64,000 bases of DNA from an uncultured Prevotellaceae bacterium (GTDB taxonomy: Bacteria > Bacteroidota > Bacteroidia > Bacteroidales > Bacteroidaceae). Position numbers and translations under genes: made by a program. The notes beneath the pieces are model-generated. The model worked only from the letters and a program-made list of their open reading frames with translations, did no database searches and was not told where the DNA came from. The stretch's first letter is position 1, and the number at the start of each line of letters is the position of its first letter. This document shows, one piece after another, positions 1 through 10,500 of the stretch. The stretch lies in the NCBI GenBank assembly GCA_900316685.1, contig ONDS01000005.1, forward strand, positions 1-64,000, written 5' to 3'.

Positions 1-3000
1 GTTGTCGATGGTGCCGTCCTGGTTGACGTCGGCATTCTCGGGCACGAAGTTGGAAGGTGTGTTGTCCACGAGATGGCGCAGCACAGCCACGGCGTCGGCA
101 TTGTTCACTTCGCCATTGCCGTCGGCATCGCCCAGGAGGACGTCGCTGGACAATTGGTAGTTGTTGTCGGCGGAGTCGCCTTCAGACACGTTGACGCTTC
201 CTTCCACCTCCAAGGTGGTGTAACCTTCGGCCTCGACGGTCACGGCGTAGTCCTTGTCGTTCTGCACCACTTCCACATCGTAGGCGCCTTCAGCATCGGT
301 CACAGCATAGTATACCACATCGTTGGCGGCATTGGTCAGAGTCACCTTGGCTCCCTCGATGGGCTGGTTGCTCTTGTCGGTCACCTTGCCGGAGAAGTGG
401 GTGGCGGCGGCAAGGGTGAAGTAAGCCACGGGCGTACCGTAGTCCTCCGACCAAGACGTGACATTGGCTTTCTTATAGTAAGCCTTCTGGCCACCGCTGG
501 TGTTGTCGTAGTTGTAGGTCACAGAACCCCAACTGCCGTAGCCATTGTTCTCCACATACACGCGGATTCGGGATGTACCATCGTAAACCATAGGTGCACT
601 CGACATGTCTATCACCACATCATTAATGACATTGGCCGACTCGTCGTCGTAGATGACATACTCTCTCATCTGGCTCTTGTCGATATTTCCTGCGGTAAAG
701 GTCTCAGCGGCGTCTTCCATAGCCACCCATACTTTCAGGCTTTCCTTGGCAAAGGTCTTGCTGGTACCGTTGGCTTTCTTGAATGTAATAGATGTAATCT
801 TGGCATTGGCTTTGACATCGAAGGCGGCCAGCATGGCGGGGGTATAGGCAAAGTCGACCATGACACCGTCCGTAGCGTCGGCATCATACCAATAGAAGGG
901 CGACTTGTTGCTGGTACCGTTGTCATTGCCCACTTTCACTTCTCCACCTGCCGTCTCGGCGGCAACGGTCAGTTCGTAAGCGTCGGTCTTCACCGTGGCG
1001 GTGGGTCCGGCCAGCTCGATATAGCTGTTGGCGAAGGTGCCGGCCTCATGCGGGGTGAACGTGAAGGTGAAGGTCTGGCTCGCCATCGGGGCGACCTCAA
1101 CGGTCTCGGCCTGGGCCACAGCCTTGCCATTCACATACAGCGTGGCGGTATAGGCATCGGCGGCCAGGGCCGTCTGGTTGTAGTTCTTGGCGGTCACCGT
1201 GGCGGTATACTGCGTGTTGGTGGTGCCGGTGGCGGGGGTGTCGAAGGCCTCGATGAAGAAGTCGACGCCTTCGGTCAACTGGATATCTTTCTCCACGCTC
1301 GTACCCTCGAAGGTCACGCTTTGGTCTTCCTCGCTCAACGGGAAGATGTTTTTCTCGGTGTAGTCGAAAGTGAGGGCGTAGGTCTTGGTATCCTGCATCA
1401 CGGCGAAGTCGAACTTGCCATCGGCATCGGTTGTGCCGCTATAGCTCACACCGTCGTCGGAGGTCAGCGTGAGGGTGGTGCCGGCGATGGGCGTGATGCT
1501 CTGGTCGGCATTCTTGATGGTCAGTGTACCCGTGAAATGGCTGGCTTCCTTGTCGTAGAGCAGGGCTATCCACGGCAGTTTGGTATTGTCATTGCCATAG
1601 TAGCTGTCGCTCCACTGGCTCTTGGCCTTGTAGGCGGCACCGCTGAGGTTCGACTGTCCGAACTGTACGCCGGTCTGTGTGGCATCCTGCACGCACTGGG
1701 CGTGGATGTGCAGGTTGGTGCCGTCGTAAACAAAGGGTTCGGCGAGGGTGATGGTCATGATGTCGATCATGTTGGCTGCACCTGACGAACCACCTTTCTG
1801 GAAGGTGTAGTCGCCGTCGAACACCTTGGTCATTCCTTCCGTGTTGCTCAGGTCGGCGGTGGGATCGCTGCCCACCACGGGTGTCGTGGCGGTGGTGGTG
1901 CCCATCCACACTTGCACGGGGGCGGTCACCTCGCTGCTGCTGTAGCCTTTGAACACGATGCCCTTGATGGTCGTGCCCTCGACGATGCCGTACGACTGCA
2001 GGTCGGCGGCGGTCCATATCATGTCGGAGAAACTGCCCGTCGAGGTGGTCTGTACGGGTATCGACCCGGAATAACTGTAGTAATCGCCGATCAGTGTCTC
2101 ACCCTTGGGCTCTTCCTCGGCGATGGTGATCTCAACCTCGCTGCTGCGCAGGGTGGTGCCGTCGGCGAGGGTCAGCTCCATATAACTGTTGAAGGTGCCC
2201 GTCTCATGAGGCATGCACGAGACGGTGAAGGTCTTCTCGTTCCGGGTGGTGAGACTTTGTTGTGCTGCCTCGCCCACTTTTACACCGTTGATGTAATAAG
2301 CGGCGGTGGCGGTCTCGGTGGCATTCTTCAGGTTCATCACGGTCCAGTTAGCGGTCACCTCGTTGTTGGCCATTCCTTCCGTGGGGAGTGTCTCCTCGCG
2401 GCTCCAGATGTCGTGGGCTTGTTCCACGAGCTTGAAACCATAGAGGTTGTCGATCCTGGCACCGCCATTGAACATGATGTAATAGTCGCCCTCTTCGGCG
2501 ATGGTGAAGTCGAAGTTGCTGAAATCATACACTTGCGATGAGCTGCCGCCCACCTGCGCGCCGGTATAGTCGCTCTCCTCGATGGTCTTCACCGTGGTCC
2601 ATGTCTTGCGGTCGGTCGACACCATCACATTCAGCGTCACGCCGAAGAATCCCTCTGCGTATTTGGCGGCATCGAAATAGAAGGCTTCGCCGGCCTGGGC
2701 ATGGAGCAGCGGGGTGATGAAGATGGGGTTGACACCTGGTGAGTAGTCGGAGGGACAGAGGTAATAGCCGTTGGCGGCCAGGTGTACCCAACTGTCAAGT
2801 TTGAATTCGCTGAAATAGCAGCCCTCGGGCCATGTCTGCTCCTCGAAATCCCACGACCATCTTGGGTCGGCTTCTTCCACCTTCATGCTCACCTTGGAGG
2901 TCTTGACGGAAGCACCGTCGGGGAACACGATCTCGGCATAACTGGTGTGGCGGCCGAGGGCAGTCGGGGTGTAGGTGAAGGTGAAGGTGGCGGTGGCGTC

Positions 3001-3834
3001 CTTGGCCAAAGCCACGGCCTCGGCGGTGGCCACTTCCTCATCGTCGAAGTAGTATTTCACGGTATAGCCGCCCGCCGCCTCGGCGATGCCTTGGTTCAGC
3101 ACGGTGATGGTGGCTTCGTAGGGCACGTTCACCGTGGCCTGTGTGGGCAACGTGTTCTCGGTGATCTTGAAGTTGTGGTCGCTCGCCACGCCCGTCTCTA
3201 TCCAGAGGAAGGGGGAGGTGACAAGGCTGAAAATGCCCGTATTCTGGCGATACATGGTGTTCTTGAAGTCGGTGTATGACGACCTGCCACTATACACATT
3301 CAATCCTCTGCTCAGGGTGGCTTCGCTTTCCGGTTTCACCACCATGATGCGAAGGTTGTTGCCGGCATAGCGGAAACTGCTGGGCACGGCAAACTCCATG
3401 ACAATGCCGTCGTCGCCGGGAGCCGTCACGGTATAGTCGCCGTCGAAAATCAGTGTCATGCCCAACTCGTCGGGGTCGGCCATGTCGTAGTTGTACTCCG
3501 TGGTGCTGCCTGCCACATACTGCGTGGTGGCGGGTGCTTCGTCGGTGGTGTTGCCTATCCATACCATGACGGGGATGGTCCCCTCACTTCCGGTGTAAGT
3601 GCCCTTGTAGACAATGCGTTTGATACCTGTTCCTTCTTCCAATCCGGCAGATGTCAGGTCGGCCTTCTTGTAGATAGTCTCGGAATAACTCTGTGTCGCT
3701 GTGGCACCAATCAGACGGTTGGTGTAAGTCGTCTGTTGTGACTCATCACCTACGAGCAGTAGGTCTTGCGCCCATAGTTGTCCGTAGCCGAACATCATGA
3801 GCAGCATGAGTAACAGTAAGTTGATTTTTTTCAT
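1..3834 (-). CDS. Large secreted multi-domain protein with dockerin-like repeat, partial
   Basis: The reading frame is open on the minus strand from an ATG at 3834 to the window edge, 1278 codons, so the C-terminus is missing. It begins with a signal peptide (MKKINLLLLMLLMMFGYGQ). The body is a string of beta-sandwich and CARDB-like segments, a sugar-binding-like jelly roll around residues 340-450, and two carboxypeptidase-regulatory-like modules near residues 765-850 and 1145-1225. Residues about 1228-1278 read GDADGNGEVNNADAVAVL then ADVNQDGTIDN, the paired calcium loops of a type I dockerin-like repeat. The catalytic role, if any, is not visible. It lies downstream of a cobalamin riboswitch (4300-4510), which suggests B12-repressed expression and a surface role in cobalamin capture; that role is inference. 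A type IX sorting tail is probably beyond the edge. Confidence 0.85.
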   Translation of the reverse strand, partial: MKKINLLLLMLLMMFGYGQLWAQDLLLVGDESQQTTYTNRLIGATATQSYSETIYKKADLTSAGLEEGTGIKRIVYKGTYTGSEGTIPVMVWIGNTTDEAPATTQYVAGSTTEYNYDMADPDELGMTLIFDGDYTVTAPGDDGIVMEFAVPSSFRYAGNNLRIMVVKPESEATLSRGLNVYSGRSSYTDFKNTMYRQNTGIFSLVTSPFLWIETGVASDHNFKITENTLPTQATVNVPYEATITVLNQGIAEAAGGYTVKYYFDDEEVATAEAVALAKDATATFTFTYTPTALGRHTSYAEIVFPDGASVKTSKVSMKVEEADPRWSWDFEEQTWPEGCYFSEFKLDSWVHLAANGYYLCPSDYSPGVNPIFITPLLHAQAGEAFYFDAAKYAEGFFGVTLNVMVSTDRKTWTTVKTIEESDYTGAQVGGSSSQVYDFSNFDFTIAEEGDYYIMFNGGARIDNLYGFKLVEQAHDIWSREETLPTEGMANNEVTANWTVMNLKNATETATAAYYINGVKVGEAAQQSLTTRNEKTFTVSCMPHETGTFNSYMELTLADGTTLRSSEVEITIAEEEPKGETLIGDYYSYSGSIPVQTTSTGSFSDMIWTAADLQSYGIVEGTTIKGIVFKGYSSSEVTAPVQVWMGTTTATTPVVGSDPTADLSNTEGMTKVFDGDYTFQKGGSSGAANMIDIMTITLAEPFVYDGTNLHIHAQCVQDATQTGVQFGQSNLSGAAYKAKSQWSDSYYGNDNTKLPWIALLYDKEASHFTGTLTIKNADQSITPIAGTTLTLTSDDGVSYSGTTDADGKFDFAVMQDTKTYALTFDYTEKNIFPLSEEDQSVTFEGTSVEKDIQLTEGVDFFIEAFDTPATGTTNTQYTATVTAKNYNQTALAADAYTATLYVNGKAVAQAETVEVAPMASQTFTFTFTPHEAGTFANSYIELAGPTATVKTDAYELTVAAETAGGEVKVGNDNGTSNKSPFYWYDADATDGVMVDFAYTPAMLAAFDVKANAKITSITFKKANGTSKTFAKESLKVWVAMEDAAETFTAGNIDKSQMREYVIYDDESANVINDVVIDMSSAPMVYDGTSRIRVYVENNGYGSWGSVTYNYDNTSGGQKAYYKKANVTSWSEDYGTPVAYFTLAAATHFSGKVTDKSNQPIEGAKVTLTNAANDVVYYAVTDAEGAYDVEVVQNDKDYAVTVEAEGYTTLEVEGSVNVSEGDSADNNYQLSSDVLLGDADGNGEVNNADAVAVLRHLVDNTPSNFVPENADVNQDGTIDN

Positions 3835-3870
3835 AATAATGTATTTAAAAATGTTGAATATACGGACTTC

Positions 3871-4080
3871 ACTCCCCTCCTTTTTCAAACAACGAATTAA
3901 ACGAATTTCTCGAATTCTCACTCCCCTCCTTTTTCAAACAACGAATTAAACGAATTTCACGAATCCTCACTCCCCTCCTTTTTCAAACAACGAATTAAAC
4001 GAATTTCACGAATTCTCACTCCCCTCCTTTTTCAAACAACGAATTAAACGAATTTCACGAATTCTCACTCCCCTCCTTTT
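3871..4080. repeat. 49-bp tandem repeat array in riboswitch leader
   Basis: Units begin at 3871, 3920, 3969, 4018 and (partial) 4067, each exactly 49 bp apart and starting ACTCCCCTCC. Each unit contains a poly-T/CAAAC stretch and three spaced copies of the ACGAATT type motif. The array lies between the cobalamin riboswitch and the start codon at 3834, so it is transcribed as untranslated leader. A shorter relative of the inner motif (ATTCGTTAAATTCGTT) recurs at 43966-43992. Confidence 0.9.
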
Positions 4081-4096
4081 CCAGCAAGCTGACTTC

Positions 4097-4228
4097 ACTC
4101 CCCTCCTTTTCCAAAGGAGGGGCAGGGGTGGTTTGTCAAAAAACGGTCCCAACCTCTTTCCCATCTCCCTCCCTTTGGGAGGGCTGGGGTGGGTGTCAGG
4201 GGTGTTTTGTCAAAAAACGGTCCCAACC
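4097..4228. repeat. Dispersed palindromic element, copy A
   Basis: The element has two imperfect palindromes, CCCCTCCTTTTCCAAAGGAG and CCCTCCCTTTGGGAGGG, each followed by a G-rich arm and a tail of the type CAAAAAACGGTCCCAACC, which occurs twice. A diverged second copy with the same order of parts lies at 38351-38492. No coding potential is evident. It resembles REP/BIME-like intergenic elements. Confidence 0.75.
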
Positions 4229-4299
4229 GCTCTTTTATTCTTTAATATTTTAATGCTTTATCTCCTCTAAACCCTCCGCGGGGCCGTGGCGAGGAGACG

Positions 4300-4510
4300 G
4301 AAGGAATGGCAGGTCTTCTGACTTGCCGCCCGGGGTGAACGCCTTCCCGATTCGTATCAGTGGCTTTCTTGTTCACCCCGCTCAAGGGCGGCTCACAGCA
4401 GCGGGACTGTCCGGGATTCTCACCCGTGTTCCCTTTTGCATCGCAACCCCTTGTTGAGGGATGCGAACCATTTCCGTATGGATGGCGCGAAAAACGTAAT
4501 CCGCGCATTC
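4300..4510 (-). promoter_or_regulatory. Cobalamin riboswitch (first)
   Basis: Read on the minus strand, the conserved core GTGAGAATCCCGGACAGTCC followed by CGCTGCTGTGAGCC, then GCCACTG, GGGAAGGCG and the 3' B12 box AGTCAGAAGACCTGCC are all present in order. A promoter ends just upstream (4517-4548). Downstream, TCTCCTC and GAGGAGA arms (4261-4299) can form a hairpin that may belong to the expression platform. The next gene on this strand starts at 3834 after an unusually long leader of about 470 bases. Confidence 0.93.
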
Positions 4511-4516
4511 AAGGTG

Positions 4517-4548
4517 CAAAATTACACCTTTTTTCCCGACTTACCAAA
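4517..4548 (-). promoter_or_regulatory. Bacteroidota promoter of first B12 riboswitch unit
   Basis: On the minus strand TAATTTTG (4517-4524) is the -7 box and TTTG (4545-4548) the -33 box, 20 bases apart. Transcription would start near 4510, right at the riboswitch 5' end. The same layout is used before btuB. Confidence 0.7.
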
Positions 4549-4562
4549 TTATATCTTCTTTT

Positions 4563-7500
4563 TTACTTCTTTACCTTTATAACTCTTCCGTCTTTCATCT
4601 TCACTACGTACACTCCGGGCTGCATGTGCGAAGGACAACGTTTGCCGTCGAGGGTGTAGAAACCCTCAATGTCGGCCTCCTGCAGGGAAAGCTCGGCAAT
4701 CGATGATGGCAGGTTCACTTCCACGCGCACCTTCACGAATTGTATCTTGCCTCGTTGCACGGCTTGCAACACCAGTTCGAAAGGTTCGCTGTAGCCGCTC
4801 ACGTAGAGAGTGCCCTCGGGAGTGAGTTCCAGGGCGTCGAGCACTTCCTGCTCGGGCTGGTCGGCGAAGTCGTAGACGATGCGGCCGGCAGTGTCGATGG
4901 GATCGAACAGGCTGGCGATATCCAATTCGTCGTCGATGACCACGGTGCCGACGTCTTTCACCTTGCGCTCACCATTGAAATCGTCGAGACAGAAGTAGGC
5001 GGGCGTGGTCAGTCCGTATTGGTTGGCGCGGTTGCCTTCCATCTTGAAACTGATGGTGCTCACCTCGCCCAGGGAGCGCAGGTCCACCCACTGCCAGGTG
5101 TCGAGATAGTAGTGCTCAGCCTCGTCGGCATCGCGGTAGTCGGCCAAGTAATACTCCTTGGTGGCGGTGGTGCCGTCGAGGTGGGTGCCGGTGATGGTCA
5201 TCTTCAGGTAGTCGCCGGTGTGGAACACACCGGGGGTCATGCCGTCGCCGTGGAGGATGGCATCGACGGTCCACGCGTCGTTGGTCACGTAGAATCCGCG
5301 CAGCACGTCGGCCTCCTTGTTCATCACATGGATGCGCCCACTGTAGGGATAGGCCACCACATAGTTCTCGCTGCCGTCATGTCCGCCGCCCACGGCATTG
5401 TTGAACTGGTCGGGGTAGAGCGACACGAAGTTGGTGGCGGTGCGGTTGGCATAGCCGAAGTCGCTCCAGTAGCTCCATTCGGGCATGTTGGTATTGTCGA
5501 ACATATAGCTGCCACTGACGAACGAGCCGCGCATGTCGGTGCCGTACCAATAGCTCTCCTCGTCTAAGTAGAGGTTCTCGAAGGTGGCGGCGATGGCCTC
5601 GCCGGTGACGATCACGCGCGTGGTGTCGCGGCCCTCGATGCCGTTGGCGTCGGTCACGACGACGATATAGTCATCGCACTGCTCAGGTGTGAACGAGATA
5701 TCGTCGATGACGAAGCTCCATGCGTCGGGATTCAATTCCAGGTGGGCGCTGCTCATCACCTCATGTTTGCCGTTGAGCCATTTTACCTCGTAGGGGGATG
5801 TGCCGCCGCTGATGGTGGCGACCAGAATGGCGGATTGGCCCGATTCGGTAGTGGTGTCGCCGCTGATGACCACCTCGGGGGCCTCCATCTCCTTCAGTTC
5901 ATGACCTTGCGCCACGAACGCGTCGGTGCTGTAGAGGATGCTCTCGGTGCCCCGCAGACTGCGCAATACTACGTAGGCTACGTATGTTTCGCCTGTGGTC
6001 AGTTCGGTGGCCACGTAACTGTTCTCTGTGTCTTTGTGCAGGGCGACAACCTGTTCGCTGGCCAATACATCGTCGACGGAGGGTGCCGCATCGGCTGCCG
6101 GTGCGATGACGACAAAGGCCTCACTGTTCATGTCGGCGTCGAGCGTGATGCGGGCTGTGGTGTCGGTGATGTCGATGGCCGATGGATAACCCTCGTTCAT
6201 TTGGGGCTGACGGTCGTCAGCTTGGTATTCGTAAGCACCCACGGTGGGCTGTTCGCCACGGGTGGTGCCTGTGATGTCGGTGCTGACCCACGGGAGCACC
6301 TCGCCGCTCACCAAGACACCACTCTCGGCGGGTTCGAGAATCTCGGAGTGGAGGAAGCCTACCTCCTCATCCTGACCGTCGCTCTCGCCGCTCACGGCTG
6401 CCCAGGCGCTTTGGGTGGGATAGGAGGTGCCACCCACATAGGCATATTGGCTGCCGTTGGTGTGGGCTACCTGATGGCGCAGCGACAACTGTTGGGCATC
6501 CGAGGCATTGCGCAGGCGATAGGCAAAGCCTTGGCTGCTGTTCTGGAACAGGTTGTTCACCACTTCCACATCGTCGCCCATCATGTCGTTCACCCAGAAG
6601 GTGGCACCGCTCTTGCTGCCACCTACCACCACGGTGTTATGAGCGATGTGCAGATGGCTGGAATGGCTGTTCACCACCATGCCGTAGCTGGTGGTGGTGT
6701 TGCTGCTCATCGCCACCTCGTTGTTGAACACCTGAACGGGGTTTTCGACCGTGCCGTTCACTAAACGGATATGTATGCCAGTTAGGTCGGCGTTGCTCTG
6801 CAGGTAGAGATGGTTGCCCTCGATGACGGCACTCTCGTCGTAGGTGTCGCGCACCTGGAAATCGATGCCGCGATAGCCGTTGCCGGTCTGCTGGGCACGG
6901 ATGGTGTTGCGACGCACCTTCACTCCGCTCTCTTCCATCACATAGATGGCTTTGCTGCCTTGGTTCACAAACGTGTTGTCCTCGACGATGCCGCCACGCT
7001 CCTTGGGAAGTGCCACATAGCCGGTGCCACCCATCCTGACGCCCATATAACCGCCCTCAAGCAGGCAGTTGGTGATGCTCAGGTAGTCGTTGTTCTTGTT
7101 GGCGATGTTCTCGGCGTAGCAGTTGACCAACTTGATGTCGGCACCATACGAGGTGCTCATGGCACAGTGGATATGGCAGTGGTCGATGGTCAGGTGGCGG
7201 CTCTCGTTGGTCACATGCACCACGCCGGGGAAGGTCAGGTCCTCGGTGGTGATGTCCAGTCCGCGAAGGGTGACGTAGTCGCCGCCGGCAATGGTGAACA
7301 CGCCGTATTCGTATTTCATCTTGTCGTCGCTGTAGGGAGGCTCGTCGTAACGGTCGAAATAGATCTTCACGTCCTCCCAACTGCCCGTCTGGCTCTCGAT
7401 CACTAAGGGGTTGTTGGAGGAGGTGCCGGGAATGTCGGGCACGCTCACCTTCTCGTTGAAGATGCCGGGCAGGATGCTGATGGTGGTGGGGCCGCTGATA

Positions 7501-10500
7501 CCGCCGCTCACGGCATCTACGGCGGCCTGGATAGTGCCGTAGTCGCCACCCTGGCCCACGGTGAGCGTGCCCTTGAATCCTTCGGCCACTTGCACGGTGG
7601 TGGTAGTCTCTTGGAGTGTGTAATCCTGTCGGTCGGTATGGATGTTGGTGGGAGTGATGATTATCTCACTGCCCGCCGGGGCGTCGCTCTTCACATCGAT
7701 GGCGATGTGGAAGTAATAGGTGCCCTCTTTTTCCATGGGATAGTTGCCCTCGATGGCGGTGCTTCCTCCTGTAGCCTCGCCGAAGAGGGTCATGGGGGTG
7801 AAGGTGTTGTCGGTGTTGGTGGTGTAGACGCTCACCCGCTCGATGTTGTCGCCACCGGTGATGTCGAGGTCGAAACGGGTGAGGGCCATCTTGTCGGCTT
7901 CGCCTGCCACGTTCACGCCCAAGGTATAGAGCAGCACATCCGTGGCGCCCTGTAACACCTTCTCGGGTGATGTGGCGGTGATGCTCACCTCGTTGATGGT
8001 CTGTGGCTCCTCTGCATAGGCACTCACATCGATGGCGAAACCATCAGGGGCTGTGAACGAGCTCTTCACCACGAAACGCACGGTCAACTTGCCGTCGTCG
8101 GTACTGCTCACGAAATAGTCGGCTTGGGCGTTGGCACCACTCAGGGCAGCCATCAGCTGACCCTCATCCACGCTGCCGCCGTTGTATACATAGAGCGTGT
8201 CCTTGGTGCCTAAGTCGAGTTGCTGGAAGTCGAAACGTATCTTTTCTCCTTCGGTCTTGGGATAGAAGGTCAGGGTGCCTTCGAATTTCTTCGTGGCCTT
8301 GCCGGTCTCGCCACCATCGTCGTAGAAGAGGATGTGCTGACCATGCTTGACACCAATGGCGTCGTTGTCACCCTGTGCCATCAGGTAGATGTCTTTCACG
8401 ATGCGCACACCATCGGGGTCGCCTGCTGCCACGGCTACATCGTTGCCTCCGGCGTTGATGCTCACGATGCGGGCGTCTATCTCGTCCTCACCTTCCGCCT
8501 CGTCGCTCACATTGCCACGTACACGGAAATAGTTGCTGCCTTCCTGCAGTTGCAAGGGGGTGGTCAGGGTGATCACGGTGTGGTCGGTGCCCACGGTGGC
8601 GGTGCCTACGCTGGGGGTGTTCACGTCACCATCGGAGCGTCCTATATAATATAATGACAGTTGCGAGAGCGGGCTCTCCTTGGTGTCGATGGTGATGCTG
8701 TTGAGGCTGATGACACTCAGGTCGCCCTTGGCGGTGATGTTCAGGGTGAGCAGGTCGATGTCCTTGGCGTGGTTGGGCACGATGTCGGTGGTGGTCTGTG
8801 CCACATCCACTTTCTCCACTGCCATGGGTTGCGACAGGTTTTCGCTCACCTCGGCGGTCCAGCCTGTGCTGTTGTAGTTCCAGTCGTTGGGACAGAAGAA
8901 AATGGTCAGCGAGCCGTCGGCGGCGGTGCTCCGCACAATCTTGTTCGGACCCACATCCTTGTCGTCTACGTTGTTCAGTTCCCATAGCACGGGGCCGTTG
9001 GGATTGGAGCCGCTGATGATCTTGAATATTGATTTCACGCCGCCATAGTAACTGTTGGTGTATTGCAGACCGAACTCGCTGAAGTCAATCTGGCATACCA
9101 TGCCTTCGTGCTTGGGACGGAAGATGGTGATACGCTCGTCGTTGCCCGCTTCATATAGGTGTTGGTATTCATTGGTGTCGCGGGTGCGGAAGGTCAGGCT
9201 GTTGTTGACCGTCCGTTGCTGGGTGCCTTGGTCGGCATAGCAATACACGATGTTCTCCACCGGTCGTTGGCCGGTAGGATTGCCGTTGCTTACCGCATGG
9301 GATACCCCACTGAGGACTACGGTGTTGAGCGATGCGTCCACCGTAGTGCCGTCTTCGGCCTCGTCGCTGATGTCGTAGGTCAGGAAGAAGAAGTTGTCGC
9401 CTTCAAAAAGCGTAAGGGGTTGGTTGAGAGTGATGGTGAAATCGTCGGCTGTGACGGGGGATGTGCCTACTATCTGCGCTTCTTCCCTGTTGCCGTTGTT
9501 GCCGGCGTAATAGAGGGTGGCAGACGACAGGTTCTTCCATGTTCCGGCGGTAGAGAAGGTGAAGGCCTCGGCGGTGAGGGCGGGCTCGGTGTTGGTCGTC
9601 GTCACATCGATTAGCATGATGTCCTGCCCTTTGTCGTCGGCGCAGACGGAGGCGATAGAGGGATGGGAGACTTTGACCTGGTCCAGGACCATGGGTTGGG
9701 GCGTGAACTGTGTCACCATAGCCTCGATGCCATCGGCGGTTTGCTGTGTGCCGTTGTTGCCGAGGAACACGGTCAATGAACCATCGGCGGCGGTAGAGCG
9801 AACCGAGCAGGTCTCGCCATGGCGGAGGGTCTTCAGCAGGTTGTCTTTCTTCATCTGTGTGCCGTTGTACACCTCGATGTATTGGTAGTAGATGGAACCG
9901 TTGGCCAGGGCTATCTTGTTGAAGTCGATGAGAATCTTTTTCGTGGCATTGGCGGGAACGAAGGTCACGCTGCCGTTGTAACCGGCGGTGATCTGACCGT
10001 CCTTGCCGCCGTCGTCATACAGCATGATGGCCGCATCGCCCACACTGTAGGTCTGAGGCTCGGTGGTCATGATGACCACAGCAGGATTGGTCACGGTCGT
10101 TGCTGCGCCTTGCTCCAAGGACAGTCCCTCGGGATGCTGCTGGGTGCATACCTTGGTGATGGTCACCTGTGCTCGTCCGCCGATGGCGGCTGTCTCGTCG
10201 ATATCGCCCGACAGGGTAAAACGGTTCTCGCCATGCTGGAGGGGGTAGTCGAGAGTGATGGTGTATCCGTCACCGTCGACAGAGGGATATTCGCCCACAA
10301 GACGGCTGCCGTTGCGGCCTTCTCCGTCGCCGGCATATAGTCGGAGAGCCTCGCCGTCGACAATCAGTTCGTCGATGTCAAGGCGATAACTCACGCTGGT
10401 GAGCACATCGGGGTAGTCGGTGCCGTCGGTGTCGACGATCACGCTGGCGAAGTTCACGCCTTGGCGTTGTGAGGGATTGGCGTCGACCAGACTGTAGTCG

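Noticed and set aside
73-1785. Long plus-strand open frame of 570 codons
   Set aside because: It is the antisense shadow of the minus-strand dockerin protein, whose frame is continuous over 1278 codons with a signal peptide and clear domains. The plus-strand product is a low-complexity His/Val/Gly-rich string.
3871-4080. CRISPR array in the 49-bp repeats
   Set aside because: Whole units, including the would-be spacers, are nearly identical, and no cas genes are nearby.
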